A stretch of 11,517 nucleotides of DNA from Cytophagales bacterium (GTDB lineage Bacteria; Bacteroidota; Bacteroidia; Cytophagales; Cyclobacteriaceae), in the NCBI GenBank assembly GCA_020063545.1, contig JAGUUF010000100.1:1-11517 (forward strand). The letters are read 5' to 3'. The position numbers and the translations under genes were made by a program. A model generated the notes under the pieces. The model was given only the letters and a program-made list of their open reading frames with translations, ran no database searches and was not told where the DNA came from. Below are positions 1 to 6,969 of this stretch, one piece after another (the first letter of the stretch is position 1; each line of letters opens with the position of its first letter).

Positions 1-1166
1 CCGTTTTCAATATCGTTTTCAAAAAGCACGGTGGCTTCGCGGCCGATATTTTCCTGGTAAAACTTCCTCCTCTTTTTATCAGATAGTATATGGAGCATTT
101 TTGACCGTTCAGCCCGTACCTGCTCCGGCACTCTTCCGGCCATGGTTGCGGCTGGTGTATTGTCGCGTTCGGAGTAGGTAAAAACGTGCAGGTACGAAAT
201 ATTCAGCTCGTTCAGGAAATTGTAGGTTTCAAGGAAATCTTCATGGGTTTCGCCCGGAAAGCCCACAATTACATCCACACCAATACAGCAGTAGGGCATA
301 ACCGCCTTAATCGTATCTACCCGGCTTTCATAGACATGGCGCAGGTAGCGTCTCCGCATCAGTTTTAAAACCTTATCAGAACCGGATTGCAATGGGATAT
401 GGAAATGCGGAACGAACCTTTTACTTGAAGCCACGAAGTCAATAATTTCATCGGTAAGCAGGTTGGGTTCAATGGATGAGATTCTGAACCGGTCAATGCC
501 TTCAACCTCGTCCAGGGCGCGTATCAGGTCAATAAAATGCTCGATGCGCTTGCCGTCCTTTATTCCGAAGTCGCCCGTATTTACACCCGTCAGCACAATT
601 TCTCTTACTTCGGTTTTAGCCAGTGCGGTTGCTGCCTTTACTATGTTTTCGATCGTGTCGCTGCGGCTGCTGCCCCTCGCCAGCGGTATGGTGCAGAACG
701 AGCAGGAATAATCGCAGCCGTCCTGAACTTTTAAAAACGTACGGGTGCGGTCGTGCAGGGAATAGGACGTGTTAAAAGTGGTAGCTGAAGCAATATCGGA
801 AGCAAACACTGAAGCCTCAGGTTTCCGTACAAATCCATCCAGGAGTTCAATAAGCCTGAATTTTTCGGCAGCGCCTAATACGGCATCAACGCCCGGGATT
901 TCAGCTATTTCCTTTGGTTTGAGCTGCGCATAGCACCCGATTATGGCGATGTAGGCATCGGGAGAAATGGAACGGGCCTCGCGAACCACCTTCCGGCATT
1001 TCTTATCGGCATTTTCGGTAACGCTGCAGGTGTTGATGATGAAAATATCGGGGGTATCGGTAAAATCAGTTTTTACATACCCTTTCTGTTCGAACATCCG
1101 CGAAATCGTGGAGGTTTCGGAATAGTTTAGCTTACAGCCCAGGGTGTAAAAGGCTACTTTTTTCAT
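1..1166 (-). CDS. mtaB: tRNA threonylcarbamoyladenosine (t6A37) methylthiotransferase MtaB, 3' end outside window
   Basis: Radical SAM enzyme of the methylthiotransferase family. The MtaB branch converts t6A at position 37 of ANN-decoding tRNAs to ms2t6A in the cytoplasm, using two 4Fe-4S clusters. I translated 388 codons from the ATG at 1164-1166. The N-terminal UPF0004 domain starts with LGCKLN (Cys11) and has its other cluster ligands at Cys47 (NTCSVT) and Cys78 (IGCYAQ). The radical SAM motif CDYSCSFC gives Cys151, Cys155 and Cys158. The stretch VGFPGET and the HIPLQSGSD segment are also typical. LGCKLN together with NTCSVT points to MtaB rather than MiaB or RimO. The frame is still open at base 1, so the end of the C-terminal region is missing; family members are about 430-450 residues. 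It lies 41 bases downstream of the DinB-like gene on the same strand, with its own promoter-like box. Confidence 0.95.
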   Translation of the reverse strand, partial: MKKVAFYTLGCKLNYSETSTISRMFEQKGYVKTDFTDTPDIFIINTCSVTENADKKCRKVVREARSISPDAYIAIIGCYAQLKPKEIAEIPGVDAVLGAAEKFRLIELLDGFVRKPEASVFASDIASATTFNTSYSLHDRTRTFLKVQDGCDYSCSFCTIPLARGSSRSDTIENIVKAATALAKTEVREIVLTGVNTGDFGIKDGKRIEHFIDLIRALDEVEGIDRFRISSIEPNLLTDEIIDFVASSKRFVPHFHIPLQSGSDKVLKLMRRRYLRHVYESRVDTIKAVMPYCCIGVDVIVGFPGETHEDFLETYNFLNELNISYLHVFTYSERDNTPAATMAGRVPEQVRAERSKMLHILSDKKRRKFYQENIGREATVLFENDIEN

Positions 1167-1175
1167 AGCGAAGTG

Positions 1176-1183
1176 CAAAGGTA
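1176..1183 (-). promoter_or_regulatory. Candidate -7 promoter box for mtaB
   Basis: On the minus strand this reads TACCTTTG, a perfect match to the Bacteroidota primary-sigma -7 consensus TAnnTTTG, 9 bases before the mtaB ATG. Transcription would start almost at the gene. No clear -33 TTTG is visible, only a T-rich run near 1202-1207. This is a motif match only. Confidence 0.45.
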
Positions 1184-1207
1184 CACTCCGGCCCGCGGAT
1201 GAAAAAA

Positions 1208-1663
1208 TCAGGGGGTTATTAGCCTTCGGTGGTAATTAATCTGGCCCAGATGGTAGTTCAGATGCCCGTATAAATGAATTAAGAAATAAGCGGTCGTCAT
1301 CGGGTAGCCAAGCGTTTGTAACGGGTACTCGTTTTGGAGGGCAGGTGCATCCAGTTTTGCCAATGTGGCCTTTACAACGTGCCGGGTGGTACTAATTTCC
1401 CGAAGCAGTTGCTCGCGGGCAATAGCACGCGCAGCAAATTCATTATCACGGTTGCGCACATAGCTGGTGTGTCCTAATACCGTTCCGATAAAATGCTGCA
1501 GGTTGCCGCACAGGTGCAGGCACAGGTTACCGGCAGTATTTTTTATTTCACCGGCAAGTTTCCAGATGGCTTCTTCATTGGGGTAAAGTGTAATTTCTTT
1601 TTCGAGAGTCGTTAACTCCCGGTCGAAAAGTTTTGCCAGGGAAGGCAGAATGTCGTTTTCCAT
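1208..1663 (-). CDS. DinB-like putative metal-dependent protein
   Basis: A 151-residue four-helix-bundle protein of the DinB/YfiT superfamily. These bind a divalent metal through three histidines, and many members are thiol-dependent transferases or have no known substrate. Visible ligands are the first His at about residue 50 (LCLHLCGN) and the C-terminal HLNYHLGQ motif, giving His134 and His138 followed by the usual GQ. Length is normal for the family and there is no signal peptide, so it is probably cytoplasmic. Its ATG at 1661-1663 lies only 5 bases after the phospho-sugar mutase stop, so the two genes are very likely co-transcribed. That linkage need not mean a shared pathway. The enzyme activity cannot be assigned from sequence. 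Confidence 0.85.
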   Translation of the reverse strand: MENDILPSLAKLFDRELTTLEKEITLYPNEEAIWKLAGEIKNTAGNLCLHLCGNLQHFIGTVLGHTSYVRNRDNEFAARAIAREQLLREISTTRHVVKATLAKLDAPALQNEYPLQTLGYPMTTAYFLIHLYGHLNYHLGQINYHRRLITP

Positions 1664-1668
1664 GTCGC

Positions 1669-3399
1669 TTAAAGTTTCAGTAAAAATTGTTCGATGGACT
1701 GAATCCGTTCGTCAAGCTGCTGACTAATTGAATAATATTCTTTCGGTGAATGTAGCTTATTGTGCACGCTGATGTAGTACTTGATTTTTGGCTCAGTACC
1801 CGAAGGTCGCACCGAAATTTTGGTACCGTCTTCCAGGTAAAACTGAAGTACATCCGATTCAGGAAAGGAGAGGGGCTTCGTTTCACCGGTTATGGTGTTG
1901 GTTTCTTTCAGGGATTTGTAATCGAGTATTCGGATAATTTTTACTCCTGCAACCGAAGCAGGAGGGTTGTTCCTGAATTGAGCCATCATGGCCTTTATTT
2001 CCTGTTCACCCTGCTGGCCTTTTTTTGTGATATTAATCAGGCTTTCCTTGTAAAAGGCATGTTCGGCATACATGTCAACCATCCAATCGTGAAGCGATTT
2101 ACCTTCATCCGCAGCACAGGCGGCCATAGCGGCAAAAAATGCGCAAGCAGAAACAGCATCCTTATCGCGCACAAAATCACCAACCATGTAGCCGTAGCTC
2201 TCTTCACCGGCCGCAATAAACTTCTTTTTGCCCTCCAGGTTGCGCATCAGTTCGGCAATGTATTTGAATCCCGTAAGGGTATTGTAGCATTCAATGCCGT
2301 AGTTGCCGGCCATGGTATCCACCAGTTCGCTGGTAACGATGGTCTTTGCCACATAGGCGTTGGTCTTGTCGCTCAGGTTTTTCATTATGAACCACATCAT
2401 CAGGCAAAATGCCTGGTTGCCGTTAAGCAGGGTAAACTCGCCATCGGGTTTGCGCACGCCAATTCCTACCCGGTCGGTATCCGGGTCGGTGGCCATCACC
2501 ATGGTGGCGCCAACGCTTTTTCCTTTTTCAATAGCCATCTCCATGGCCGATCGTTCTTCCGGGTTTGGCGATTTTACGGTGGGGAAATTACCATCGGGTG
2601 TGCGCTGCTCTTCTACAATATGCACGTTGGTAAATCCCATTCGCGTAAGGCACTCCGGTATCATGGTAATGCCGGCACCATGAAGGCTTGAGTAAACAAT
2701 CGGGATATTCCGGTTTCTGGCCACCGTGTCTTTACGCGGAATGAGTTTCTTCACTTCTTCGTAATAGGCTTCTTCCAGTTCAGGCCCGATGGTGTGAATT
2801 TTTTCGGGCTTTCCGTTAAACTTAACCTGGTCAAATTCACGTATCGCATTAACCTCGGCAATAATGTTTTTATCATGCGGGGGTACCACCTGCGCCCCGT
2901 CATTCCAGTACACTTTATACCCGTTGTATTCCTTCGGGTTGTGCGAGGCAGTAATCACCACACCCGAATCGCAACCAAGGTACCGGATAGCATAGGAGAG
3001 GATTGGGGTAGGGCGTAAATCCGGAAAGAGGTAGACCTCTATGTTGTTGGCCGAAAATACATTGGCCGTTACCTCGGTAAAATACCGGCTGTTGTTCCGG
3101 CTGTCGTGGGCGATTGCCACTTTTATTTTTTTGCCGGGAAAACTTTTAAGCAGGTAATTGCTAAGCCCCTGGGTGGCAGCGCCCACGGTGTACTTATTCA
3201 TACAATTTGAACCGACCCCCATAATGCCGCGCAATCCACCGGTACCGAACTCCAGGTCTTTATAAAAGTTGTCGATGAGTTCGCGTGTATCGGTGCGGTT
3301 TAGCAGTTCGGTAACCTGCTTTTTTGTTTGCTGGTCGATGACGGGGCTATCGAGCCATTGTTGAGCCTTTTGCTTTACAATATTTAATAGTTCCTTCAT
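1669..3399 (-). CDS. pgcA: Phospho-sugar mutase (PgcA/PGM2-type alpha-phosphoglucomutase/phosphomannomutase)
   Basis: Alpha-D-phosphohexomutase that moves phosphate between C1 and C6 of glucose (or mannose) phosphates, linking glycolysis to glycan and nucleotide-sugar synthesis. At 576 residues it has the length of the long PgcA/PGM2 branch rather than the ~450-residue AlgC or GlmM types. All four active-site parts are present. The phosphoserine loop TASHNP has catalytic Ser152. The Mg-binding loop DPDTDR has Asp305, Asp307 and Asp309. The sugar-binding loop GEESYGY is at 398-404. The phosphate-binding loop RPSGTEPK is at 531-538. The ATG at 3397-3399 starts 11 bases after the PIN toxin stop, and the DinB-like gene follows 5 bases after its own stop, so it sits mid-operon. 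Glucose versus mannose specificity, and therefore the symbol, is an inference from length and motifs. Confidence 0.93.
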   Translation of the reverse strand: MKELLNIVKQKAQQWLDSPVIDQQTKKQVTELLNRTDTRELIDNFYKDLEFGTGGLRGIMGVGSNCMNKYTVGAATQGLSNYLLKSFPGKKIKVAIAHDSRNNSRYFTEVTANVFSANNIEVYLFPDLRPTPILSYAIRYLGCDSGVVITASHNPKEYNGYKVYWNDGAQVVPPHDKNIIAEVNAIREFDQVKFNGKPEKIHTIGPELEEAYYEEVKKLIPRKDTVARNRNIPIVYSSLHGAGITMIPECLTRMGFTNVHIVEEQRTPDGNFPTVKSPNPEERSAMEMAIEKGKSVGATMVMATDPDTDRVGIGVRKPDGEFTLLNGNQAFCLMMWFIMKNLSDKTNAYVAKTIVTSELVDTMAGNYGIECYNTLTGFKYIAELMRNLEGKKKFIAAGEESYGYMVGDFVRDKDAVSACAFFAAMAACAADEGKSLHDWMVDMYAEHAFYKESLINITKKGQQGEQEIKAMMAQFRNNPPASVAGVKIIRILDYKSLKETNTITGETKPLSFPESDVLQFYLEDGTKISVRPSGTEPKIKYYISVHNKLHSPKEYYSISQQLDERIQSIEQFLLKL

Positions 3400-3410
3400 A
3401 CTACGGTACT

Positions 3411-3830
3411 TTACCTAAATTTTTCCTCAAACTGTTTTGCGGTGATTATCTTCGTCTGGCCGTAGACTTTTAAAGTCAGTAAGTCCTTGTCTCCGGTAAT
3501 CAGGTAATTAGCCTTACTCTCCTTTGAGAGAGCCAACAAGAAGTCATCTTTAGGATCCCGACAAATTTTTTCAATTGTCTTGATTTTTACGTTGTCAGCT
3601 ATTATGCCAAGTAGTGAGATTAAGTCGGATATTTTTTCGGGGTTGAAGTACTTCTTTAGCTTTTTTCTTGAAGTAATTATTCTGATTTCATCTATTAATT
3701 GGCTGGTAGTTATAATTTTTATCCGTTCATCTACTATTAAGTGTTTAAGGTTTTGAAGTTCTCGGCCAATTAAGAAGCTAATCCAAATATTGGTGTCGAT
3801 GATTACTTTACTTGGCTTTTGACCTTGCAT
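3411..3830 (-). CDS. PIN-domain toxin (putative VapC-like endoribonuclease)
   Basis: A 139-residue protein of the PIN family often annotated as 'putative toxin-antitoxin system toxin component, PIN family' (COG1569-like). PIN toxins are Mg/Mn-dependent RNases that cut tRNA, rRNA or mRNA when freed from their antitoxin. The acidic metal-binding residues are in place: Asp12 in VIIDTNIW, Glu48 in LIDEI, Asp95/Asp96 in DPKDDFLLA, and Asp114 and Asp116 in ITGDKDLL. The toxin is therefore likely to be active. Its ATG at 3828-3830 lies inside the end of the upstream antitoxin gene (23-base overlap, different frame), the usual translational coupling of such pairs. The stop is 11 bases from the phospho-sugar mutase start. 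The gene is AT-rich (13 of 60 bases are G or C at 3661-3720), unlike the downstream gene. The RNA target is unknown. Confidence 0.88.
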   Translation of the reverse strand: MQGQKPSKVIIDTNIWISFLIGRELQNLKHLIVDERIKIITTSQLIDEIRIITSRKKLKKYFNPEKISDLISLLGIIADNVKIKTIEKICRDPKDDFLLALSKESKANYLITGDKDLLTLKVYGQTKIITAKQFEEKFR

Positions 3831-4041
3831 ATACTTTAGTTCTTACAATTGCTGCCTCCCGGTCAATTGTTGCCTGGTCCAGTTCATCAGTCTTAAATGC
3901 TTTTAAGAGAGCAGTCAATTTGGCATCAATTATGTCTTTTTCAAGTTCCTTGGATAGTCTGATCTTCTTCTTTTTTGGTAATTGCTTTACCAGCTTTAGA
4001 ATTTGATCGAATGCTAAGTCAATATTATAGGTGGATTTCAT
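3808..4041 (-). CDS. Putative antitoxin partner of the PIN toxin
   Basis: A 77-residue, lysine-rich, mostly helical protein directly upstream of, and overlapping, the PIN toxin. The role is inferred mainly from this arrangement. The N-terminal half (FDQILKLVKQLPKKKK and on) resembles the short helical segments of Bacteroidota and cyanobacterial VapB-like antitoxins that follow the theme 'QL..KEK..L..EL', possibly the VapB15-type group. The C-terminal part, with an acidic stretch (TDELDQATIDRE) followed by an Arg/Tyr-bearing helix (VRTKVYARSK), fits a segment that wraps the toxin and puts an Arg in its acidic active site. No AbrB, MraZ or ribbon-helix-helix signature is obvious, so DNA binding is unproven. 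The start is the ATG at 4039-4041. Confidence 0.75.
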   Translation of the reverse strand: MKSTYNIDLAFDQILKLVKQLPKKKKIRLSKELEKDIIDAKLTALLKAFKTDELDQATIDREAAIVRTKVYARSKAK

Positions 4042-4128
4042 AGTGTTCTAATTTACTGTTTTTTGCTTAATTCTTTTGGATGAAAACCTACCCGGCATGT
4101 TGGGCTTACCGTATTTCGTGGTATTCAG

Positions 4129-4166
4129 TTATCGATAAATTGTTTAGTTACTATATCTAATCGATT
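4129..4166. promoter_or_regulatory. Two ATCGAT-centred palindromes upstream of the PIN TA pair
   Basis: The 131-base gap 4042-4172 between hppD and the antitoxin start holds TTATCGATAA at 4129-4138 and AATCGATT at 4159-4166, both perfect palindromes about 29 bases apart centre to centre. They lie 88-125 bases upstream of the antitoxin start and could be operator half-sites for an autoregulated TA promoter. Short AT-rich palindromes also arise by chance. A weak -7-like match (TAGGTTTT, minus strand, 4083-4090) is nearer the gene, with no -33 box seen. Confidence 0.25.
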
Positions 4167-4172
4167 CCATTT

Positions 4173-5267
4173 TCAAAGATTCCCCCTTAGCGCCTGTTCC
4201 CGTTCAATGGATTCGAACAGGGCTTTGAAGTTGCCCTTACCGAATGATTTGGCACCGTTTCGCTCAATAATCTCAAAGAAAACCGTGGGCCTGTCTTGCA
4301 CGGGTTTGGTAAAAATCTGCAACAGATAGCCTTCTTCATCCCGGTCGATAAGGATGTTCAGTTTTTTGAGTTCGTCAAGGCTTTCATTGATTTTGCCAAC
4401 ACGGTCAAGGACATCCTCGTAATAGGTCTCGGGCACATACAGGAATTCAACACCGCGCTTTCTTAGCTCACCTACCGTGTAAATGATATCATCAGTGGCA
4501 ATTGCAATGTGTTGCACCCCGGGTCCTTTGTAAAAATCAAGGTATTCCTCAATCTGCGATTTCTTTTTGCCTTGTGCAGGCTCATTAATTGGGAATTTAA
4601 TGTACCCGTTACCATTCGAAACCACTTTCGACATCAGGGCACTGTATTCAGTTGAGATGTCCTTGTCATCGAACGTTACCAGCAGGCTGAAGCCCATCAC
4701 TTTTTCGTAGAACTCCACCCAGGTGTTCATTTTTCCTAACTCCACATTACCCACACAATGGTCAACGTACTTTAACCCGATAGGCTGCGTTTTGTAACTG
4801 CTTAGCCGCGGTTTATAGCCGGGCAGAAAAGGGCCCTTGTAATTTTTACGTTCCACAAACGTGTGGATGGTTTCGCCATACGTTTTTATGGAAGCGACCA
4901 CTACCTCACCAAATTCATCGGTTAGTACTTCGGGCTTACGGGCAATTTCAGCTCCGCGCACAACGGTTTCTTCAAACGATTTGCGCGCATCATCAACCCA
5001 TAGGGCCAGAACTTTTACGCCATCGCCATGCTTGCGCACGTGCTCGGAAATCTCTGAATCTGGCTGAAGGGAGGTTGTCAGTACCAGGGTAATCTTATTT
5101 TGCCTCAGCACATACGAGGCCTGGTCGCGCACCCCGGTTTCAGGGCCGGCATAGGCCACCAGTTCAAAACCGAAAGCATACTGGTAAAATAAGGCCGACT
5201 GCTTGGCATTGCCCACATAAAATTCAATGTGGTCGGTACCATTAATGGGTAGGAAATCGGTTGCCAT
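4173..5267 (-). CDS. hppD: 4-Hydroxyphenylpyruvate dioxygenase
   Basis: Fe(II)-dependent dioxygenase that converts 4-hydroxyphenylpyruvate plus O2 to homogentisate and CO2, the second step of tyrosine breakdown. At 364 residues it has the usual bacterial length and two vicinal-oxygen-chelate domains: an N-terminal structural one (TDHIEFYVGN at 11-20) and a catalytic C-terminal one. The iron facial triad is visible: His170 (LKYVDHCVGN), His253 (GVQHIAIATDDI) and Glu332 (FFEIIER). The C-terminal GKGNFKALFESIEREQ helix that gates the active site is also present, with the usual RGNL ending. The start is the ATG at 5265-5267. No homogentisate dioxygenase or fumarylacetoacetase gene lies next to it, so the rest of the pathway must be elsewhere. 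It is transcribed away from the gene at 5471 across a 203-base region with a dyad. Confidence 0.97.
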   Translation of the reverse strand: MATDFLPINGTDHIEFYVGNAKQSALFYQYAFGFELVAYAGPETGVRDQASYVLRQNKITLVLTTSLQPDSEISEHVRKHGDGVKVLALWVDDARKSFEETVVRGAEIARKPEVLTDEFGEVVVASIKTYGETIHTFVERKNYKGPFLPGYKPRLSSYKTQPIGLKYVDHCVGNVELGKMNTWVEFYEKVMGFSLLVTFDDKDISTEYSALMSKVVSNGNGYIKFPINEPAQGKKKSQIEEYLDFYKGPGVQHIAIATDDIIYTVGELRKRGVEFLYVPETYYEDVLDRVGKINESLDELKKLNILIDRDEEGYLLQIFTKPVQDRPTVFFEIIERNGAKSFGKGNFKALFESIEREQALRGNL

Positions 5268-5288
5268 ATACTGGGATTTAATGAACTG

Positions 5289-5296
5289 TAAAGGTA
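5289..5296 (-). promoter_or_regulatory. Candidate -7 promoter box for hppD
   Basis: Minus-strand TACCTTTA, seven of eight to TAnnTTTG, ending 21 bases before the hppD ATG. No -33 TTTG is visible at the expected distance, so the promoter may need an activator. The dyad at 5332-5353 would be centred about 60 bases upstream of the inferred transcription start. Confidence 0.4.
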
Positions 5297-5331
5297 ATGC
5301 TTACAGGTTTAGGTTATTATCTCAGATACTG

Positions 5332-5353
5332 AATTTCGGTTAGCTCCGAAATT
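5332..5353. promoter_or_regulatory. Perfect inverted repeat AATTTCGG-N6-CCGAAATT, candidate operator
   Basis: Arms AATTTCGG (5332-5339) and CCGAAATT (5346-5353) are exact reverse complements with a 6-base spacer. A third AATTTCGG lies at 5404-5411, just before the candidate -33 box of the gene at 5471. The site is in the shared upstream region of hppD and that gene. It has no T-run and lies upstream of both genes, so a protein-binding site is likelier than a terminator. The regulator is unknown. Confidence 0.5.
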
Positions 5354-5412
5354 GAAAAATTTTGTTTGAATTCTGTGCCCGATACCGGCATTTACCCTTA
5401 TAAAATTTCGGA

Positions 5413-5444
5413 TTTGAGAATTGACGCTTAACTTGCTAAGATTG
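5413..5444 (+). promoter_or_regulatory. Candidate promoter (-33 TTTG, -7 TAAGATTG) for the gene at 5471
   Basis: TTTG at 5413-5416 and TAAGATTG at 5437-5444 (seven of eight to TAnnTTTG) are separated by 20 bases, a normal spacing for the Bacteroidota primary sigma factor. Transcription would start near 5450, leaving a leader of about 20 bases before the ATG at 5471. An AATTTCGG half-site ends two bases before the -33 box. Confidence 0.5.
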
Positions 5445-5470
5445 TTGCCTGAAAACGGATTACCTCAACT

Positions 5471-5827
5471 ATGGATATTAAAGCGCTGGACAAGGCCTTG
5501 CAGGAAATTGTTAATGCAAGGGCCGAATTGAAGAAGATAGACTACAACAACCCGAAATATGATGACCTGGAGGAAAAACTTCACGATATGGAAGATGATT
5601 TCCAGGATGTGTATGGAACTTACCTTGAGGAAGTATTGCAAAAGGTGCATGATGAGCACTGCCCCGACAGCGATGTGCTGATGCCCATAGCCTACCTGGG
5701 CGATGGTGTACCTGTAGAACTGGAGAAACTGCCCGGTAAAGATGTCCGCCTGGCGCTGGAAGTCAACCCGTTGCGACTCTACCTGAAACTAAAGGATAAG
5801 CAACAACTGGTTTGGGAAGGGAAGTAG
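5471..5827 (+). CDS. Small acidic protein of unknown function
   Basis: A 118-residue protein I do not recognise. There is no signal peptide or membrane segment, so it is probably cytoplasmic. Residues 1-65 are highly charged and predicted helical, with an acid-rich stretch around DDLEEKLHDMEDDFQD that could form a coiled coil or a helical hairpin. Residues 68-118 look beta-rich, from VLMPIAYLGDGVPVELEKL to a C-terminal LRLYLKLKDKQQLVWEGK. One Cys (residue 64) follows a His (DEHC), which alone is not a metal site. The start is the ATG at 5471, about 20 bases below the inferred transcription start. It shares its upstream region with hppD and converges on trpS. Composition and codon use match the core genes around it, so it reads as a real native gene rather than an import. 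Confidence 0.8.
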   Translation: MDIKALDKALQEIVNARAELKKIDYNNPKYDDLEEKLHDMEDDFQDVYGTYLEEVLQKVHDEHCPDSDVLMPIAYLGDGVPVELEKLPGKDVRLALEVNPLRLYLKLKDKQQLVWEGK

Positions 5828-5843
5828 TCGTTATTCGTTAGTC

Positions 5844-5867
5844 GTTGTTGGTTGTTCGTTGTTGGTT
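5844..5867. repeat. Direct repeat GTTGTTGGTT x2 in a GTT-rich tract
   Basis: GTTGTTGGTT occurs at 5844-5853 and 5858-5867, separated by GTTC, inside a looser TCGTTA/GTCGTTG-type tract that begins right after the stop codon at 5825-5827. It adjoins the heptamer array at 5871. The tract is clearly low-complexity and repeat-derived, with no coding potential. Confidence 0.7.
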
Positions 5868-5870
5868 ACT

Positions 5871-5919
5871 CCTTATTCCTTATTCCTTATTCCTTATTCC
5901 TTATTCCTGATCCCTTATT
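5871..5919. repeat. Heptamer tandem repeat (CCTTATT)n
   Basis: Five perfect tandem copies of CCTTATT (5871-5905), one degenerate copy CCTGATC (5906-5912) and one further perfect copy (5913-5919). It sits in the 100-base gap between the converging gene at 5471 and trpS, ending 8 bases from the trpS stop. Because the unit is 7 bases and lies outside genes, copy-number slippage would not break a frame. It may vary between strains. Confidence 0.9.
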
Positions 5920-5927
5920 CCCACCGT

Positions 5928-6899
5928 TTACATATAGCCAAGCTTTTTTCTCACCCGGCCAAGTACTTCGCGGGCAATAACACGGGCCTTGTCTTCTCCC
6001 TGTACAAGTTTCTTTTCTAATTCATCCGGGTTTGACATGTAGTAATTAAAGGCTTTCCGCTCCTCGGCAAATTTCTGAATAATCAACTCGTACAATTCCT
6101 GTTTGGCGTGCCCGTATCCGTAATTGCCGGCAAGATATTTTTTGCGCATGTCTTCCTGTTGTTCGGTTGAAGCCAGCAGGCTGTAGAGGGTAAAGGTTGT
6201 GTCTTTTGACGGATCTTTGGGTTGCTCCAACGGGGTACTGTCTGAAATAATGGATTTGATTTGTTTGAGCAGCTCCTTATCGGGGAGAAAAATATCAATG
6301 ATGTTTCCGTACGATTTACTCATCTTTTGTCCGTCTGTGCCGGGAATAATCATTACCTGCTCTTCAATTTTTGCTTCAGGTATTACGAACGTTTCGCCAT
6401 ACTGATTGTTGAAAGCCGTGGCAATATCGCGGGTTATTTCAAGGTGTTGTTTCTGGTCTTTTCCTACGGGCACGATTTCCGCATCGTACAGAATAATATC
6501 CGATGTCATCAGCACAGGGTAGGTAAACAGTCCGGCATTTACATCAGCAAGCCTGTCGGATTTTTCCTTAAACGAATGGGCATTGGCCAACATCGGAAAG
6601 GGCGTAAAGCAGTTCAGGTACCAGGTCAGTTCGCATACTTCGGGGATGCGCGATTGGCGGTACAAGTAGTTTTTGTCCACGTCAAAACCGAACGCCAGCC
6701 AGGCTGCCGCCACGGCCCGCACATTATCAACCCGTGTTTTCGAATCTTTTATTGAGGTAAGCGAGTGTAAATCGGCAATAAAAAAGAACGACTCGTTGCC
6801 GGGGTCTTTGGAAAGTTTAATGGCCGGAATAATGGCACCCAGCAGGTTGCCGAGGTGGGGCCTGCCGCTGCTCTGGATGCCGGTTAGAATACGCGTCAT
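5928..6899 (-). CDS. trpS: Tryptophan--tRNA ligase (tryptophanyl-tRNA synthetase)
   Basis: Class I aminoacyl-tRNA synthetase that activates tryptophan with ATP and charges tRNA-Trp in the cytoplasm. At 323 residues it is the normal bacterial length. The HIGH-type signature appears as GRPHLGN (residues 12-18, just after TGIQSSG). The KMSKS loop is exact at 192-196 (GQKMSKSYGN). The tryptophan pocket segment YPVLMTSDIILYDA includes Asp134, which in characterised enzymes contacts the indole nitrogen. GKDQKQHLEITRDIA is the usual dimer and active-site helix. The ATG at 6897-6899 is the only good start. It converges on the small acidic protein across the repeat tract and is divergent from the DUF1573 gene, 70 bases away. 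It looks like the single housekeeping copy, with nothing missing. Confidence 0.97.
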   Translation of the reverse strand: MTRILTGIQSSGRPHLGNLLGAIIPAIKLSKDPGNESFFFIADLHSLTSIKDSKTRVDNVRAVAAAWLAFGFDVDKNYLYRQSRIPEVCELTWYLNCFTPFPMLANAHSFKEKSDRLADVNAGLFTYPVLMTSDIILYDAEIVPVGKDQKQHLEITRDIATAFNNQYGETFVIPEAKIEEQVMIIPGTDGQKMSKSYGNIIDIFLPDKELLKQIKSIISDSTPLEQPKDPSKDTTFTLYSLLASTEQQEDMRKKYLAGNYGYGHAKQELYELIIQKFAEERKAFNYYMSNPDELEKKLVQGEDKARVIAREVLGRVRKKLGYM

Positions 6900-6942
6900 A
6901 GTGCTGCAAATAAATGAAATAAAGTGGTAAACATTTAAGTTT

Positions 6943-6950
6943 TACTTTTG
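6943..6950 (+). promoter_or_regulatory. Candidate -7 promoter box for the DUF1573 gene
   Basis: TACTTTTG, a perfect TAnnTTTG match, ends 19 bases before the ATG at 6970, in the 70-base divergent gap with trpS. No clear -33 TTTG is seen. On the other strand a weaker box, TTTATTTG (6907-6914), could serve trpS. Confidence 0.5.
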
Positions 6951-6969
6951 TGCACGAAACTATACGGTT

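Noticed and set aside
1762..2691. A 309-codon open frame on the plus strand.
   Set aside because: It lies wholly antisense to the phospho-sugar mutase, whose motifs are all intact, and its translation shows no recognisable domain. It is a shadow of the coding strand.
4107..4123. TACC-N9-GGTA inverted repeat as a TA operator.
   Set aside because: The arms are only 4 bases long with a long spacer and no further symmetry, as expected by chance.
5871..5919. CRISPR-like array.
   Set aside because: The units are 7 bases, directly tandem and without spacers, so this is a simple microsatellite-type repeat.
6261..6755. A 164-codon plus-strand open frame within trpS.
   Set aside because: It is antisense to a complete, motif-bearing trpS and has no family features.
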